Positions 1 through 12,100 of a stretch of 64,000 nt of DNA are shown piece by piece. Source of the stretch: Bathymodiolus brooksi (taxonomy: Eukaryota; Mollusca; Bivalvia; Mytilida; Modiolidae); contig OY804588.1 of the NCBI GenBank assembly GCA_963680875.1, forward strand, positions 64,866,397 to 64,930,396, read 5' to 3'. Numbering within the stretch: position 1 is the first letter of the stretch; every line of letters begins with the position of its first letter. The translations under genes were made by a program, and so were the position numbers. The notes below the pieces were generated by a model. The model made no database searches. It was not told the origin of the DNA and saw only the letters and a list, made by a program, of their open reading frames with translations.

Positions 1-71
1 ATATCTTCAAACTTTTCTTGTTGGTCATTGTATTTCCTGTCATGTGATTTACCGTTCTGATTACCACTTTG
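1..71 (+). repeat. Representative 71-bp monomer (first in window)
   Basis: This monomer is a convenient reference for phase. It is the TTTCC variant with CATGTGATTT and ends in TTACCACTTTG, the CAC version of the usual CCCC run. Position 1 is the A that follows the G of GATATC. The most constant part across the window appears to be GATATCTTCAA. The most variable parts are around monomer positions 34-36, 47-50, 53 and 63-66. The consensus has a single CpG, in ACCGTT. Confidence 0.95.
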
Positions 72-435
72 ATATCTTCAAACTTTTCTTGTTGGTCATT
101 GTATTGCCTGTCATGTGAGTTACCGTTCTGATTACCCCTTTGATATCTTCAAACTTTTCTTGTTCGTCATTGTTTTTCCTGTCATGTGATATACCTTTCT
201 GATTACCCCTTTGATATCTTCAAACTTTTCTTGTTGGTCATTGTATTGCCTGTCATGTGATTTACCGTTCTGATTACCCCTTTGATATCTTCAAACCTTT
301 CTTGTAGGTCATTGTATTGCCTGTCATGTGATTTACAGTTCTGATTACCCCTTTGATATCTTCAAACTTTCCTTGTTGGTCATTGCATTGCCTGTCATGT
401 GAGTTACCGTTCTGATTACCCCTTTGATATCTTCA
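1..435 (+). repeat. Leading partial unit of domain A
   Basis: This is the end of an HOR unit whose beginning lies left of the window. From about 214 onward its monomer order matches 4333-4554, spaced 4119 bp. It has the AAACCTTTCTTGTAGG monomer, then the CTTTCCTTG/GCATTG monomer, then GAGTTACC. The monomer near 143-213 carries unusual changes (GTTCGTC, GTTTTTCC, ATACCTTTCTG) and has no counterpart at the expected place in the next unit, so matching starts just after it. Confidence 0.75.
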
Positions 436-3400
436 AACTTTTCTTGTTGATCATTGTATTTCCTGTCATGTGATATACCGTTCTGATTACCCCTTTGATA
501 TCTTCAAACTTTTCTTGTTGGTCATTGTATTTCCTGTCATGTGATTTACCGTTCTGATTACCCCTTTGATATCTTCAAGCTTTTCTTGTTGGTCATTGTA
601 TTGCCTGTCATGTGATTTACCGTTCTGATTACCACATTGATATCTTCAAACTTTTCTTGTTGATCATTGTATTGCCTGTCATGTGATTTACCGTTCTGAT
701 TACCCCTTTGATATCTTCAAACTTTTCTTGTTGGTCATTGTATTTCCTGTCATGTGATTTACCGTTCTGATTACCACTTTGATATCTTCAAACTTTTCTT
801 GTTGGTCATTGTATTGCCTGTCATGTGAGTTACCGTTCTGATTACCCCTTTGATATCTTCAAACTTTTCTTGTTGATCATTGTATTTCCTGTCATGTGAT
901 ATACCGTTCTGATTACCCCTTTGATATCTTCAAACTTTTCTTGTTGGTCATTGTATTTCCTGTCATGTGATTTACCGTTCTGATTACCCCTTTGATATCT
1001 TCAAACTTTTCTTGTTGGTCATTGTATTGCCTGTCATGTGATTTACCGTTCTGATTACCCCTTTGATATCTTCAAACCTTTCTTGTAGGTCATTGTATTG
1101 CCTGTCATGTGATTTACCGTTCTGATTACCCCTTTGATATCTTCAAACTTTTCTTGTTGGTCATTGTATTTCCTGTCTTGTGATATACCGTTCTGATTAC
1201 CCCTTTGATATCTTCAAACTTTTCTTGTTGGTCATTGTATTTCCTGTCATGTGATATACCGTTCTGATTACCCCTTTGATATCTTCAAACTTTTCTTGTT
1301 GGTCATTGTATTTCTTGTCATGTGATTTACCGTTCTGATTACCCCTTTGATATCTTCAAGCTTTTCTTGTTGGTCATTGTATTGCCTGTCATGTGATTTA
1401 CCGTTCTGATTACCACTTTGATATCTTCAAACTTTTCTTGTTGGTCATTGTATTGCCTGTCATGTGATTTACCGTTCTGATTACCCCTTTGATATCTTCA
1501 AACTTTTCTTGTTGGTCATTGTATTTCCTGTCATGTGATTTACCGTTCTGATTACCACTTTGATATCTTCAAACTTTTCTTGTTGGTCATTGTATTTCCT
1601 GTCATGTGATATACCGTTCTGATTACGCCTTTCATATCTTCAAACCTTTCTTGTTGGTCATTGTATTTCTTGTCATGTGATTTACCGTTCTGATTACCCC
1701 TTTGATATCTTCAAGCTTTTCTTGTTGGTCATTGTATTGCCTGTCATGTGATTTACCGTTCTGATTACCCCTTTGATATCTTCAAACTTTTCTTGTTGGT
1801 CATTGTATTGCCTGTCATGAGATTTACCGTTCTGATTACCCCTTTGATATCTTCAAACTTTTCTTGTTGGTCATTGTATTTCCTGTCATGTGATTTACCG
1901 TTCTGATTACCACTTTGATATCTTCAAACTTTTCTTGTTGGTCATTGTATTGCCTGTCATGTGAGTTACCGTTCTGATTACCCCTTTGATATCTTCAAAC
2001 TTTTCTTGTTGGTCATTGTATTTCCTGTCATGTGATATACCGTTCTGATTACCCCTTTGATATCTTCAAACTTTTCTTGTTGGTCATTGTATTGCCTGTC
2101 ATGTGATTTACCGTTCTGATTACCCCTTTGATATCTTTAAACTTTTCTTGTTGGTCATTGTATTGCCTGTCATGTGATTTACCGTTCTGATTACCCCTTT
2201 GATATCTTCAAACCTTTCTTGTAGGTCATTGTATTGCCTGTCATGTGATTTACAGTTCTGATTACCCCTTTGATATCTTCAAACTTTCCTTGTTGGTCAT
2301 TGCATTGCCTGTCATGTGAGTTACCGTTCTGATTACCCCTTTGATATCTTCAAACTTTTCTTGTTGGTCTTTGTATTTCCTGTCTTGTGATATACCGTTC
2401 TGATTACCACTTTGATATCTTCAAACTTTTCTTGTTGGTCATTGTATTTCTTGTCATGTGATTTACCGTTCTGATTACCCCTTTGATATCTTCAAACTTT
2501 TCTTGTTGGACATTGTATTTCCTGTCATGTGATTTACCGTTCTGATTACCCCTTTGATATCTTCAAACTTTTCTTGTTGGTCATTGTATTTCCTGTCATG
2601 TGATATACAGTTCTGATTACCCCTTTGTTATCTTCAAACCTTTCTTGTAGGTCATTGTATTGCCTGTCATGTGATTTACAGTTCTTATTACCCCTTTGAT
2701 ATCTTCAAACTTTCCTTGTTGGTCATTGCATTGCCTGTCATGTGAGTTACCGTTCTGATTACCCCTTTGATATCTTCAAACTTTTCTTGTTGGTCATTGT
2801 ATTTCCTTTCTTGTGATATACCGTTCTGATTACCCCTTTGATATCTTCAAACTTTCCTTGTTGGTCATTGCATTGCCTGTCATGTGAGTTACCGTTCTGA
2901 TTACCCCTTTGATATCTTCAAACCTTTCTTGTAGGTCATTGTATTGCCTGTCATGTGATTTACAGTTCTGATTACCCCTTTGATATCTTCAAACTTTCCT
3001 TGTTGGTCATTGCATTGCCTGTCATGTGATTTACCGTTGTGATTACCCCTTTGATATCTTCAAACTTTTCTTGTTGGTCATTGTATTGCCTGTCATGTGA
3101 TTTACCGTTCTGAATACCACTTTGATATCTTCAAACTTTTCTTGTTGGTCATTGTATTGCCTGTCATGTGATTTACCGTTCTGATTACCCCTTTGATATC
3201 TTCAAACTTTTCTTGTTGGTCATTGTATTGCCTGTCATGTGAGTTACCGTTCTGATTACCCCTTTGATATCTTCAAACTTTTCTTGTTCGTCATTGTATT
3301 TCATGTCATGTGATATACCGTTGTGATTAACCCTTTGATATCTTCAAACTTTTCTTGTTGGTCATTGTATTTCCTGTAATGTGATTTACCGTTCTGATTA

Positions 3401-4554
3401 CCCCATTGATATCTTCAAGCTGTTCTTGTTGGTCATTGTATTGCCTGTCATGTGATTTACCGTTTTGATTACCCCTTTGATATCTTCAAACTTTTCTTGT
3501 TGGTCATTGTATTGCCTGTCATGTGAGTTACCGTTCTGATTAACGCTTTGATATCTTCAAGCTTTTCTTGTTGATCATTGTATTGCTTGTCATGTGATTT
3601 ACCGTTCTGATTACCCCTTTGATATCTTCAAACCTTTCATGTAGGTTATTTTATTGCCTGTCATGTGATTTACAGTTCTGATTACCCCTTTGATATCTTC
3701 AAACTTTCCTTGTTGGTCATTGCATTGCCTGTCATGTGATTTACAGTTCTGATTACCCCTTTGATATCTTCAAACTTTTCTTGCTGGTCATTGTATTGCC
3801 TGTCATGTGAGCTACCGTTCTGATTACCCCTTTGATATCTTCAAACTTTTCTTTTTGGTCATTGTATTGCCTGTCAAGTGATTTACCGTTCTGATTACCC
3901 CTTTGATATCTTCAAACTTTTCTTGTTGGTCATTGTATTGCCTGTCATGTGATATACCGTTCTGATTACCCCTTTGATATCTTCAAACTTTTCTTGTTGG
4001 TCATTGTATTTCTTGTCAATTGATTTACCGTTCTGATTACCCCTTTGATATCTTCAAGCTTTTCTTGTTGGTCATTGTATTGCCTGTCATGTGATTTACC
4101 GTTGTGATTACCACTTTGATATCTTCAAATTTTTCTTGTTGCTCATTGTACTGCCTGTCATGTGATTTACCGTTCTGATTACCCCTTTTATATCTTCAAA
4201 CTTTTCTTGTTGGTCATTGTAATGCCTGTCATGTGAGTTACCGTTCTGATTACCCCTTTGATATCTTCAAATTTTTCTTGTTGGTCATTGTATTTCCTGT
4301 CAATGTGATTTACCGTTCTGATTACCCCTTTGATATCTTCAAACTTTTCTTGTTGGTCATTGTATTGCCTGTCATGTGATTTACCGTTCTGATTACCCCT
4401 TTGATATCTTCAAACCTTTCTTGTAGGTCATTGTATTGCCTGTCATGTGATTTACAGTTCTGATTACCCCTTTGATATCTTCAAACTTTCCTTGTTGGTC
4501 ATTGCATTGCCTGTCATGTGAGTTACCGTTCTGATTACCACTTTGATATCTTCA
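436..4554 (+). repeat. Domain A HOR unit A1 (4119 bp, 58 monomers)
   Basis: Landmark variants recur exactly 4119 bp later in A2. GTTGATCATTG at 449 pairs with 4568, the next such monomer at 875 pairs with 4994, and the TCATGTCATG monomer at 3301 pairs with 7420. The length is 58 x 71 plus 1, and the extra base is the CAATGTG insertion near 4301. A1 lacks the run of roughly nine monomers found at 8437-9105 in A2, and it lacks the 7-bp duplication found in A2 and A3. The boundaries are a phase choice; the spacing is measured. Confidence 0.88.
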
Positions 4555-7500
4555 AACTTTTCTTGTTGATCATTGTATTTCCTGTCATGTGATATACCGT
4601 TCTGATTACCCCTTTGATATCTTCAAACTTTTCTTGTTGGTCATTGTATTTCCTGTCATGTGATTTACCGTTCTGATTACCCCTTTGATATCTTCAAGCT
4701 TTTCTTGTTGGTCATTGTATTGCCTGTCATGTGATATACCGTTCTGATTACCACATTGATATCTTCAAACTTTTCTTGTTGATCATTGTATTGCCTGTCA
4801 TGTGATTTACCGTTCTGATTACCCCTTTGATATCTTCAAACTTTTCTTGTTGGTCATTGTATTTCCTGTCATGTGATTTACCGTTCTGATTATCACTTTG
4901 ATATCTTCAAACTTTTCTTGTTGGTCATTGTATTGCCTGTCATGTGAGTTACCGTTCTGATTACCCCTTTGATATCTTCAAACTTTTCTTGTTGATCATT
5001 GTATTTCCTGTCATGTGATATACCGTTCTGATTACCCCTTTGATATCTTCAAACTTTTCTTGTTGGTCATTGTATTTCCTGTCATGTGATTTACCGTTCT
5101 GATTACCCCTTTGATATCTTCAAACTTTTCTTGTTGGTCATTGTATTGCCTGTCATGTGATTTACCGTTCTGATTACCCCTTTGATATCTTCAAACCTTT
5201 CTTGTAGGTCATTGTATTGCCTGTCATATGATTTACAGTTCTAATTACCCCTTTGATATCTTCAAACTTTTCTTGTTGGTCATTGTATTTCCTGTCTTGT
5301 GAGTTACCGTTCTGATTACCCCTTTGATATCTTCAAACTTTTCTTGTTGGTCATTGTATTTCCTGTCATGTGATATACCGTTCTGATTACGCCTTTGATA
5401 TCTTCAAACTTTTCTTGTTGGTCATTGTATTTCTTGTCATGTGATTTACCGTTCTGATTACCCCTTTGATATCTTCAAGCTTTTCTTGTTGGTCATTGTA
5501 TTGCCTGTCATGTGATTTACCGTTCTGATTACCACTTTGATATCTTCAAACTTTTCTTGTTGGTCATTGTATTGCCTGTCATGTGATTTACCGTTCTGAT
5601 TACCCCTTTGATATCTTCAAATTTTTCTTGTTGGTCATTGTATTTCCTGTCATGTGATTTACCGTTCTGATTACCACTTTGATATCTTCAAACTTTTCTT
5701 GTTGGTCATTGTATTTCCTGTCATGTGATATACCGTTCTGATTACGCCTTTCATATCTTCAAACCTTTCTTGTTGGTCATTGTATTTCTTGTCATGTGAT
5801 TTACCGTTCTGATTACCCCTTTGATATCTTCAAGCTTTTCTTGTTGGTCATTGTATTGCCTGTCATGTGATTTACCGTTCTGATTACCCCTTTGATATCT
5901 TCAAACTTTTCTTGTTGGTCATTGTATTGCCTGTCATGAGATTTACCGTTCTGATTACCCCTTTGATATCTTCAAACTTTTCTTGTTGGTCATTGTATTT
6001 CCTGTCATGTGATTTACCGTTCTGATTACCACTTTGATATCTTCAAACTTTTCTTGTTGGTCATTGTATTGCCTGTCATGTGAGTTACCGTTCTGATTAC
6101 CCCTTTGATATCTTCAAACTTTTCTTGTTGGTCATTGTATTTCCTGTCATGTGATATACCGTTCTGATTACCCCTTTGATATCTTCAAACTTTTCTTGTT
6201 GGTCATTGTATTGCCTGTCATGTGATTTACCGTTCTGATTACCCCTTTGATATCTTCAAACTTTTCTTGTTGGTCATTGTATTGCCTGTCATGTGATTTA
6301 CAGTTCTGATTACCCCTTTGATATCTTCAAACCTTTCTTGTAGGTCATTGTATTGCCTGTCATGTGATTTACAGTTCTGATTACCCCTTTGATATCTTCA
6401 AACTTTCCTTGTTGGTCATTGCATTGCCTGTCATGTGAGTTACCGTTCTGATTACCCCTTTGATATCTTCAAACTTTTCTTGTTGGTCATTGTATTTCCT
6501 GTCTTGTGATATACCGTTCTGATTACCACTTTGATATCTTCAAACTTTTCTTGTTGGTCATTGTATTTCTTGTCATGTGATTTACCGTTCTGATTACCCC
6601 TTTGATATCTTCAAACTTTTCTTGTTGGACATTATATTTCCTGTCATGTGATTTACCGTTCTGATTACCCCTTTGATATCTTCAAACTTTTCTTGTTGGT
6701 CATTGTATTTCCTGTCATGTGATTTACCGTTCTGATTACCCCTTTGATATCTTCAAACCTTTCTTGTAGGTCATTGTATTGCCTGTCATGTGATTTACAG
6801 TTCTGATTACCCCTTTGATATCTTCAAACTTTCCTTGTTGGTCATTGAATTGCCTGTCATGTGAGTTACCGTTCTGATTACCCCTTTGATATCTTCAAAC
6901 TTTTCTTGTTGGTCATTGTATTTCCTGTTTTGTGATATACCGTTCTGATTACCACTTTGATATCTTCAAACTTTCCTTGTTGGTCATTGCATTGCCTGTC
7001 ATGTGAGTTACCGTTCTGATTACCCCTTTGATATCTTCAAACCTTTCTTGTAGGTCATTGTATTGCCTGTCATGTGATTTACCGTTCTGATTACCCCTTT
7101 GATATCTTCAAACTTTCCTTGTTGGTCATTGCATTGCCTGTCATGTGATTTACCGTTGTGATTACCCCTTTGATATCTTCAAACTTTTCTTGTTGGTCAT
7201 TGTATTGCCTGTCATGTGATTTACCGTTCTGATTATCACTTTGATATCTTCAAACTTTTCTTGTTGTTCATTGTATTGCCTGTCATGTGATTTACCGTTC
7301 TGATTACCCCTTTGATATCTTCAAACTTTTCTTGTTGGTCATTGTATTGCCTGTCATGTGAGTTACCGTTCTGATTACCCCTTTGATATCTTCAAACTTT
7401 TCTTGTTGGTCATTGTATTTCATGTCATGTGATATACCGTTGTGATTAACCCTTTGATATCTTCAAACTTTTCTTGTTGGTCATTGTATTTCCTGTCATG

Positions 7501-7800
7501 TGATTTACCGTTCTGATTACCCCATTGATATCTTCAAGCTTTTCTTGTTGGTCATTGTATTGCCTGTCATGTGATTTACCGTTTTGATTACCCCTTTGAT
7601 ATCTTCAAACTTTTCTTGTTGGTCAATGTATTGCCTGTCATGTGAGTTACCGTTCTGATTAACGCTTTGATATCTTCAAGCTTTTCTTGTTGATCATTGT
7701 ATTGCTTGTCATGTGATTTACCGTTCTGATTACCCCTTTGATATCTTCAAACCTTTCATGTAGGTTATTGTATTGCCTGTCATGTGATTTACAGTTCTGA

Positions 7801-7814
7801 TTACCCCTTACCCC
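7801..7814 (+). repeat. 7-bp direct duplication inside a monomer (A2)
   Basis: TTACCCC occurs twice in a row at 7801-7807 and 7808-7814, giving a 78-bp monomer. The same event is at 12352-12365 in A3 and absent from the matching place in A1 (around 3682). It therefore marks A2 and A3 as closer relatives, formed after the split from A1 or by replacement since. Confidence 0.92.
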
Positions 7815-8436
7815 TTTGATATCTTCAAACTTTCCTTGTTGGTCATTGCATTGCCTGTCATGTGATTTACCGTTCTGATTACCCCTTTGATATCTTCAAA
7901 CTTTTCTTGTTGGTCATTGTATTGCCTGTCATGTGATATACCGTTCTGATTACCCCTTTGATATCTTCAAACTTTTCTTTTTGGTCATTGTATTGCCTGT
8001 CAAGTGATTTACCGTTCTGATTACCCCTTTGATATCTTCAAACTTTTCTTGTTTGTCATTGTATTGCCTGTCATGTGATATACCGTTCTGATTACCCCTT
8101 TGATATCTTCAAACTTTTCTTGTTGGTCATTGTATTTCTTGTCAATTGATTTACCGTTCTGATTACCCCTTTGATATCTTCAAGCTTTTCTTGTTGGTCA
8201 TTGTATTGCCTGTCATGTGATTTACCGTTGTGATTACCACTTTGATATCTTCAAATTTTTCTTGTTGCTCATTGTACTGCCTGTCATGTGATTTACCGTT
8301 CTGATTACCCCTTTTATATCTTCAAACTTTTCTTGTTGGTCATTGTAATGCCTGTCATGTGAGTTACCGTTCTGATTACCCCTTTGATATCTTCAAATTT
8401 TTCTTGTTGGTCATTGTATTTCCTGTCAATGTGATT

Positions 8437-9105
8437 TACCGTTCTGATTACCCCTTTGATATCTTCAAACTTTTCTTGTTGGTCATTGTATTTCCTGTCA
8501 TGTGATATACCGTTCTGATTACGCCTTTGATATCTTCAAACTTTTCTTGTTGGTCATTGTATTTCTTGTCATGTGATTTACCGTTCTGATTACCCCTTTG
8601 ATATCTTCAAACTTTTTTTGTTGGTCATTGTATTGCCTGTCATGTGATTTACCGTTCTGATTACCACTTTAATATCTTCAAATTTTTCTTGTTGCTCATT
8701 GTACTGCCTGTCATGTGATTTACCGTTCTGATTACCCCTTTGATATCTTCAAACTTTTCTTGTTGGTCATTGTATTGCCTGTCATGTGATATACCGTTCT
8801 GATTACCCCTTTGATATCTTCAAACTTTTCTTGTTGGTCATTGTATTTCTTGTCAATTGATTTACCGTTCTGATTACCTTTTGATATCTTCAAATTTTTC
8901 TTGTTGGTCATTGTATTGCCTGTCATGTGATTTACCGTTCTGATTACCCCTTTGATATCTTCAAATTTTTCTTGTTGGTCATTGTATTTCCTGTCATGTG
9001 ATATACCGTTCTGATTACCCCTTTGATATCTTCAAACTTTTCTTGTTGGTTGTTGTTTTTTTTGTCATGTGATTTACCGTTCTGATTACCCCTTTGATAT
9101 CTTCA
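8437..9105 (+). repeat. Monomer block present in A2 and A3 but absent from A1
   Basis: The end of A2 holds about nine monomers that A1 lacks between its CAATGTG marker (4301) and the next unit start. They include TTAATATC, AAATTTTTC with GCTCATTGTACTG, GTCAATTGAT next to a 70-bp monomer, and a distinctive monomer with GTTGGTTGTTG followed by eight Ts (9056-9063). The same block recurs 4622 bp downstream, with the T8 run at 13678-13685. Confidence 0.82.
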
Positions 9106-12100
9106 AACTTTTCTTGTTGATCATTGTATTTCCTGTCATGTGATATACCGTTCTGATTACCCCTTTGATATCTTCAAACTTTTCTTGTTGGTCATTGTAT
9201 TTCCTGTCATGTGATTTACCGTTCTGATTACCCCTTTGATATCTTCAAGCTTTTCTTGTTGGTCATTGTATTGCCTGTCATGTGATATACCGTTCTGATT
9301 ACCACATTGATATCTTCAAACTTTTCTTGTTGATCATTGTATTGCCTGTCATGTGATTTACCGTTCTGATTACCCCTTTGATATCTTCAAACTTTTCTTG
9401 TTGGTCATTGTATTTCCTGTCATGTGATTTACCGTTCTGATTATCACTTTGATATCTTCAAACTTTTCTTGTTGGTCATTGTATTGCCTGTCATGTGAGT
9501 TACCGTTCTGATTACCCCTTTGATATCTTCAAACTTTTCTTGTTGATCATTGTATTTCCTGTCATGTGATATACCGTTCTGATTACCCCTTTGATATCTT
9601 CAAACTTTTCTTGTTGGTCATTGTATTTCCTGTCATGTGATTTACCGTTCTGATTACCCCTTTGATATCTTCAAACTTTTCTTGTTGGTCATTGTATTGC
9701 CTGTCATGTGATTTACCGTTCTGATTACCCCTTTGATATCTTCAAACCTTTCTTGTAGGTCATTGTATTGCCTGTCATATGATTTACAGTTCTGATTACC
9801 CCTTTGATATCTTCAAACTTTTCTTGTTGGTCATTGTATTTCCTGTCTTGTGAGTTACCGTTCTGATTACCCCTTTGATATCTTCAAACTTTTCTTGTTG
9901 GTCATTGTATTTCCTGTCATGTGATATACCGTTCTGATTACGCCTTTGATATCTTCAAACTTTTCTTGTTGGTCATTGTATTTCTTGTCATGTGATTTAC
10001 CGTTCTGATTACCCCTTTGATATCTTCAAGCTTTTCTTGTTGGTCATTGTATTGCCTGTCATGTGATTTACCGTTCTGATTACCACTTTGATATCTTCAA
10101 ACTTTTCTTGTTGGTCATTGTATTGCCTGTCATGTGATTTACCGTTCTGATTACCCCTTTGATATCTTCAAATTTTTCTTGTTGGTCATTGTATTTCCTG
10201 TCATGTGATTTACCGTTCTGATTACCACTTTGATATCTTCAAACTTTTCTTGTTGGTCATTGTATTTCCTGTCATGTGATATACCGTTCTGATTACGCCT
10301 TTCATATCTTCAAACCTTTCTTGTTGGTCATTGTATTTCTTGTCATGTGATTTACCGTTCTGATTACCCCTTTGATATCTTCAAGCTTTTCTTGTTGGTC
10401 ATTGTATTGCCTGTCATGTGATTTACCGTTCTGATTACCCCTTTGATATCTTCAAACTTTTCTTGTTGGTCATTGTATTGCCTGTCATGAGATTTACCGT
10501 TCTGATTACCCCTTTGATATCTTCAAACTTTTCTTGTTGGTCATTGTATTTCCTGTCATGTGATTTACCGTTCTGATTACCACTTTGATATCTTCAAACT
10601 TTTCTTGTTGGTCATTGTATTGCCTGTCATGTGAGTTACCGTTCTGATTACCCCTTTGATATCTTCAAACTTTTCTTGTTGGTCATTGTATTTCCTGTCA
10701 TGTGATATACCGTTCTGATTACCCCTTTGATATCTTCAAACTTTTCTTGTTGGTCATTGTATTGCCTGTCATGTGATTTACCGTTCTGATTACCCCTTTG
10801 ATATCTTCAAACTTTTCTTGTTGGTCATTGTATTGCCTGTCATGTGATTTACAGTTCTGATTACCCCTTTGATATCTTCAAACCTTTCTTGTAGGTCATT
10901 GTATTGCCTGTCATGTGATTTACAGTTCTGATTACCCCTTTGATATCTTCAAACTTTCCTTGTTGGTCATTGCATTGCCTGTCATGTGAGTTACCGTTCT
11001 GATTACCCCTTTGATATCTTCAAACTTTTCTTGTTGGTCATTGTATTTCCTGTCTTGTGATATACCGTTCTGATTACCACTTTGATATCTTCAAACTTTT
11101 CTTGTTGGTCATTGTATTTCTTGTCATGTGATTTACCGTTCTGATTACCCCTTTGATATCTTCAAACTTTTCTTGTTGGACATTATATTTCCTGTCATGT
11201 GATTTACCGTTCTGATTACCCCTTTGATATCTTCAAACTTTTCTTGTTGGTCATTGTATTTCCTGTCATGTGATTTACCGTTCTGATTACCCCTTTGATA
11301 TCTTCAAACCTTTCTTGTAGGTCATTGTATTGCCTGTCATGTGATTTACAGTTCTGATTACCCCTTTGATATCTTCAAACTTTCCTTGTTGGTCATTGAA
11401 TTGCCTGTCATGTGAGTTACCGTTCTGATTACCCCTTTGATATCTTCAAACTTTTCTTGTTGGTCATTGTATTTCCTGTTTTGTGATATACCGTTCTGAT
11501 TACCACTTTGATATCTTCAAACTTTCCTTGTTGGTCATTGCATTGCCTGTCATGTGAGTTACCGTTCTGATTACCCCTTTGATATCTTCAAACCTTTCTT
11601 GTAGGTCATTGTATTGCCTGTCATGTGATTTACCGTTCTGATTACCCCTTTGATATCTTCAAACTTTCCTTGTTGGTCATTGCATTGCCTGTCATGTGAT
11701 TTACCGTTGTGATTACCCCTTTGATATCTTCAAACTTTTCTTGTTGGTCATTGTATTGCCTGTCATGTGATTTACCGTTCTGATTATCACTTTGATATCT
11801 TCAAACTTTTCTTGTTGTTCATTGTATTGCCTGTCATGTGATTTACCGTTCTGATTACCCCTTTGATATCTTCAAACTTTTCTTGTTTGTCATTGTATTG
11901 CCTGTCATGTGAGTTACCGTTCTGATTACCCCTTTGATATCTTCAAACTTTTCTTGTTGGTCATTGTATTTCATGTCATGTGATATACCGTTGTGATTAA
12001 CCCTTTGATATCTTCAAACTTTTCTTGTTGGTCATTGTATTTCCTGTCATGTGATTTACCGTTCTGATTACCCCATTGATATCTTCAAGCTTTTCTTGTT

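Larger units (their letters stand above)
4555..9105 (+). repeat. Domain A HOR unit A2 (4551 bp, 64 monomers)
   Basis: Markers in this unit recur 4551 bp later in A3: GATCATTG at 4568 and 9119, TATCAC at 4891 and 9442, TATCAC at 7234 and 11785, and the TTACCCC duplication at 7801 and 12352. The length equals 64 x 71 plus 7. That remainder is accounted for by one 7-bp duplication, one 1-bp insertion (CAATGTG near 8427) and one 1-bp deletion (TTACCTTTTG near 8876). Confidence 0.9.

Noticed and set aside
8732..8926. 64-residue open frame on the minus strand, identical at 13354-13548
   Set aside because: It exists because a 70-bp monomer (TTACCTTTTG) removes the frame-ending stop that the C run creates on the minus strand. 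It is recopied with the HOR and has no gene-like context.
9040..9070. Poly-T run as a retroposon tail or terminator
   Set aside because: The eight Ts lie inside a monomer that keeps its normal flanks and 71-bp register and recur at 13678. This is a substituted monomer, not an insertion or a transcription signal.
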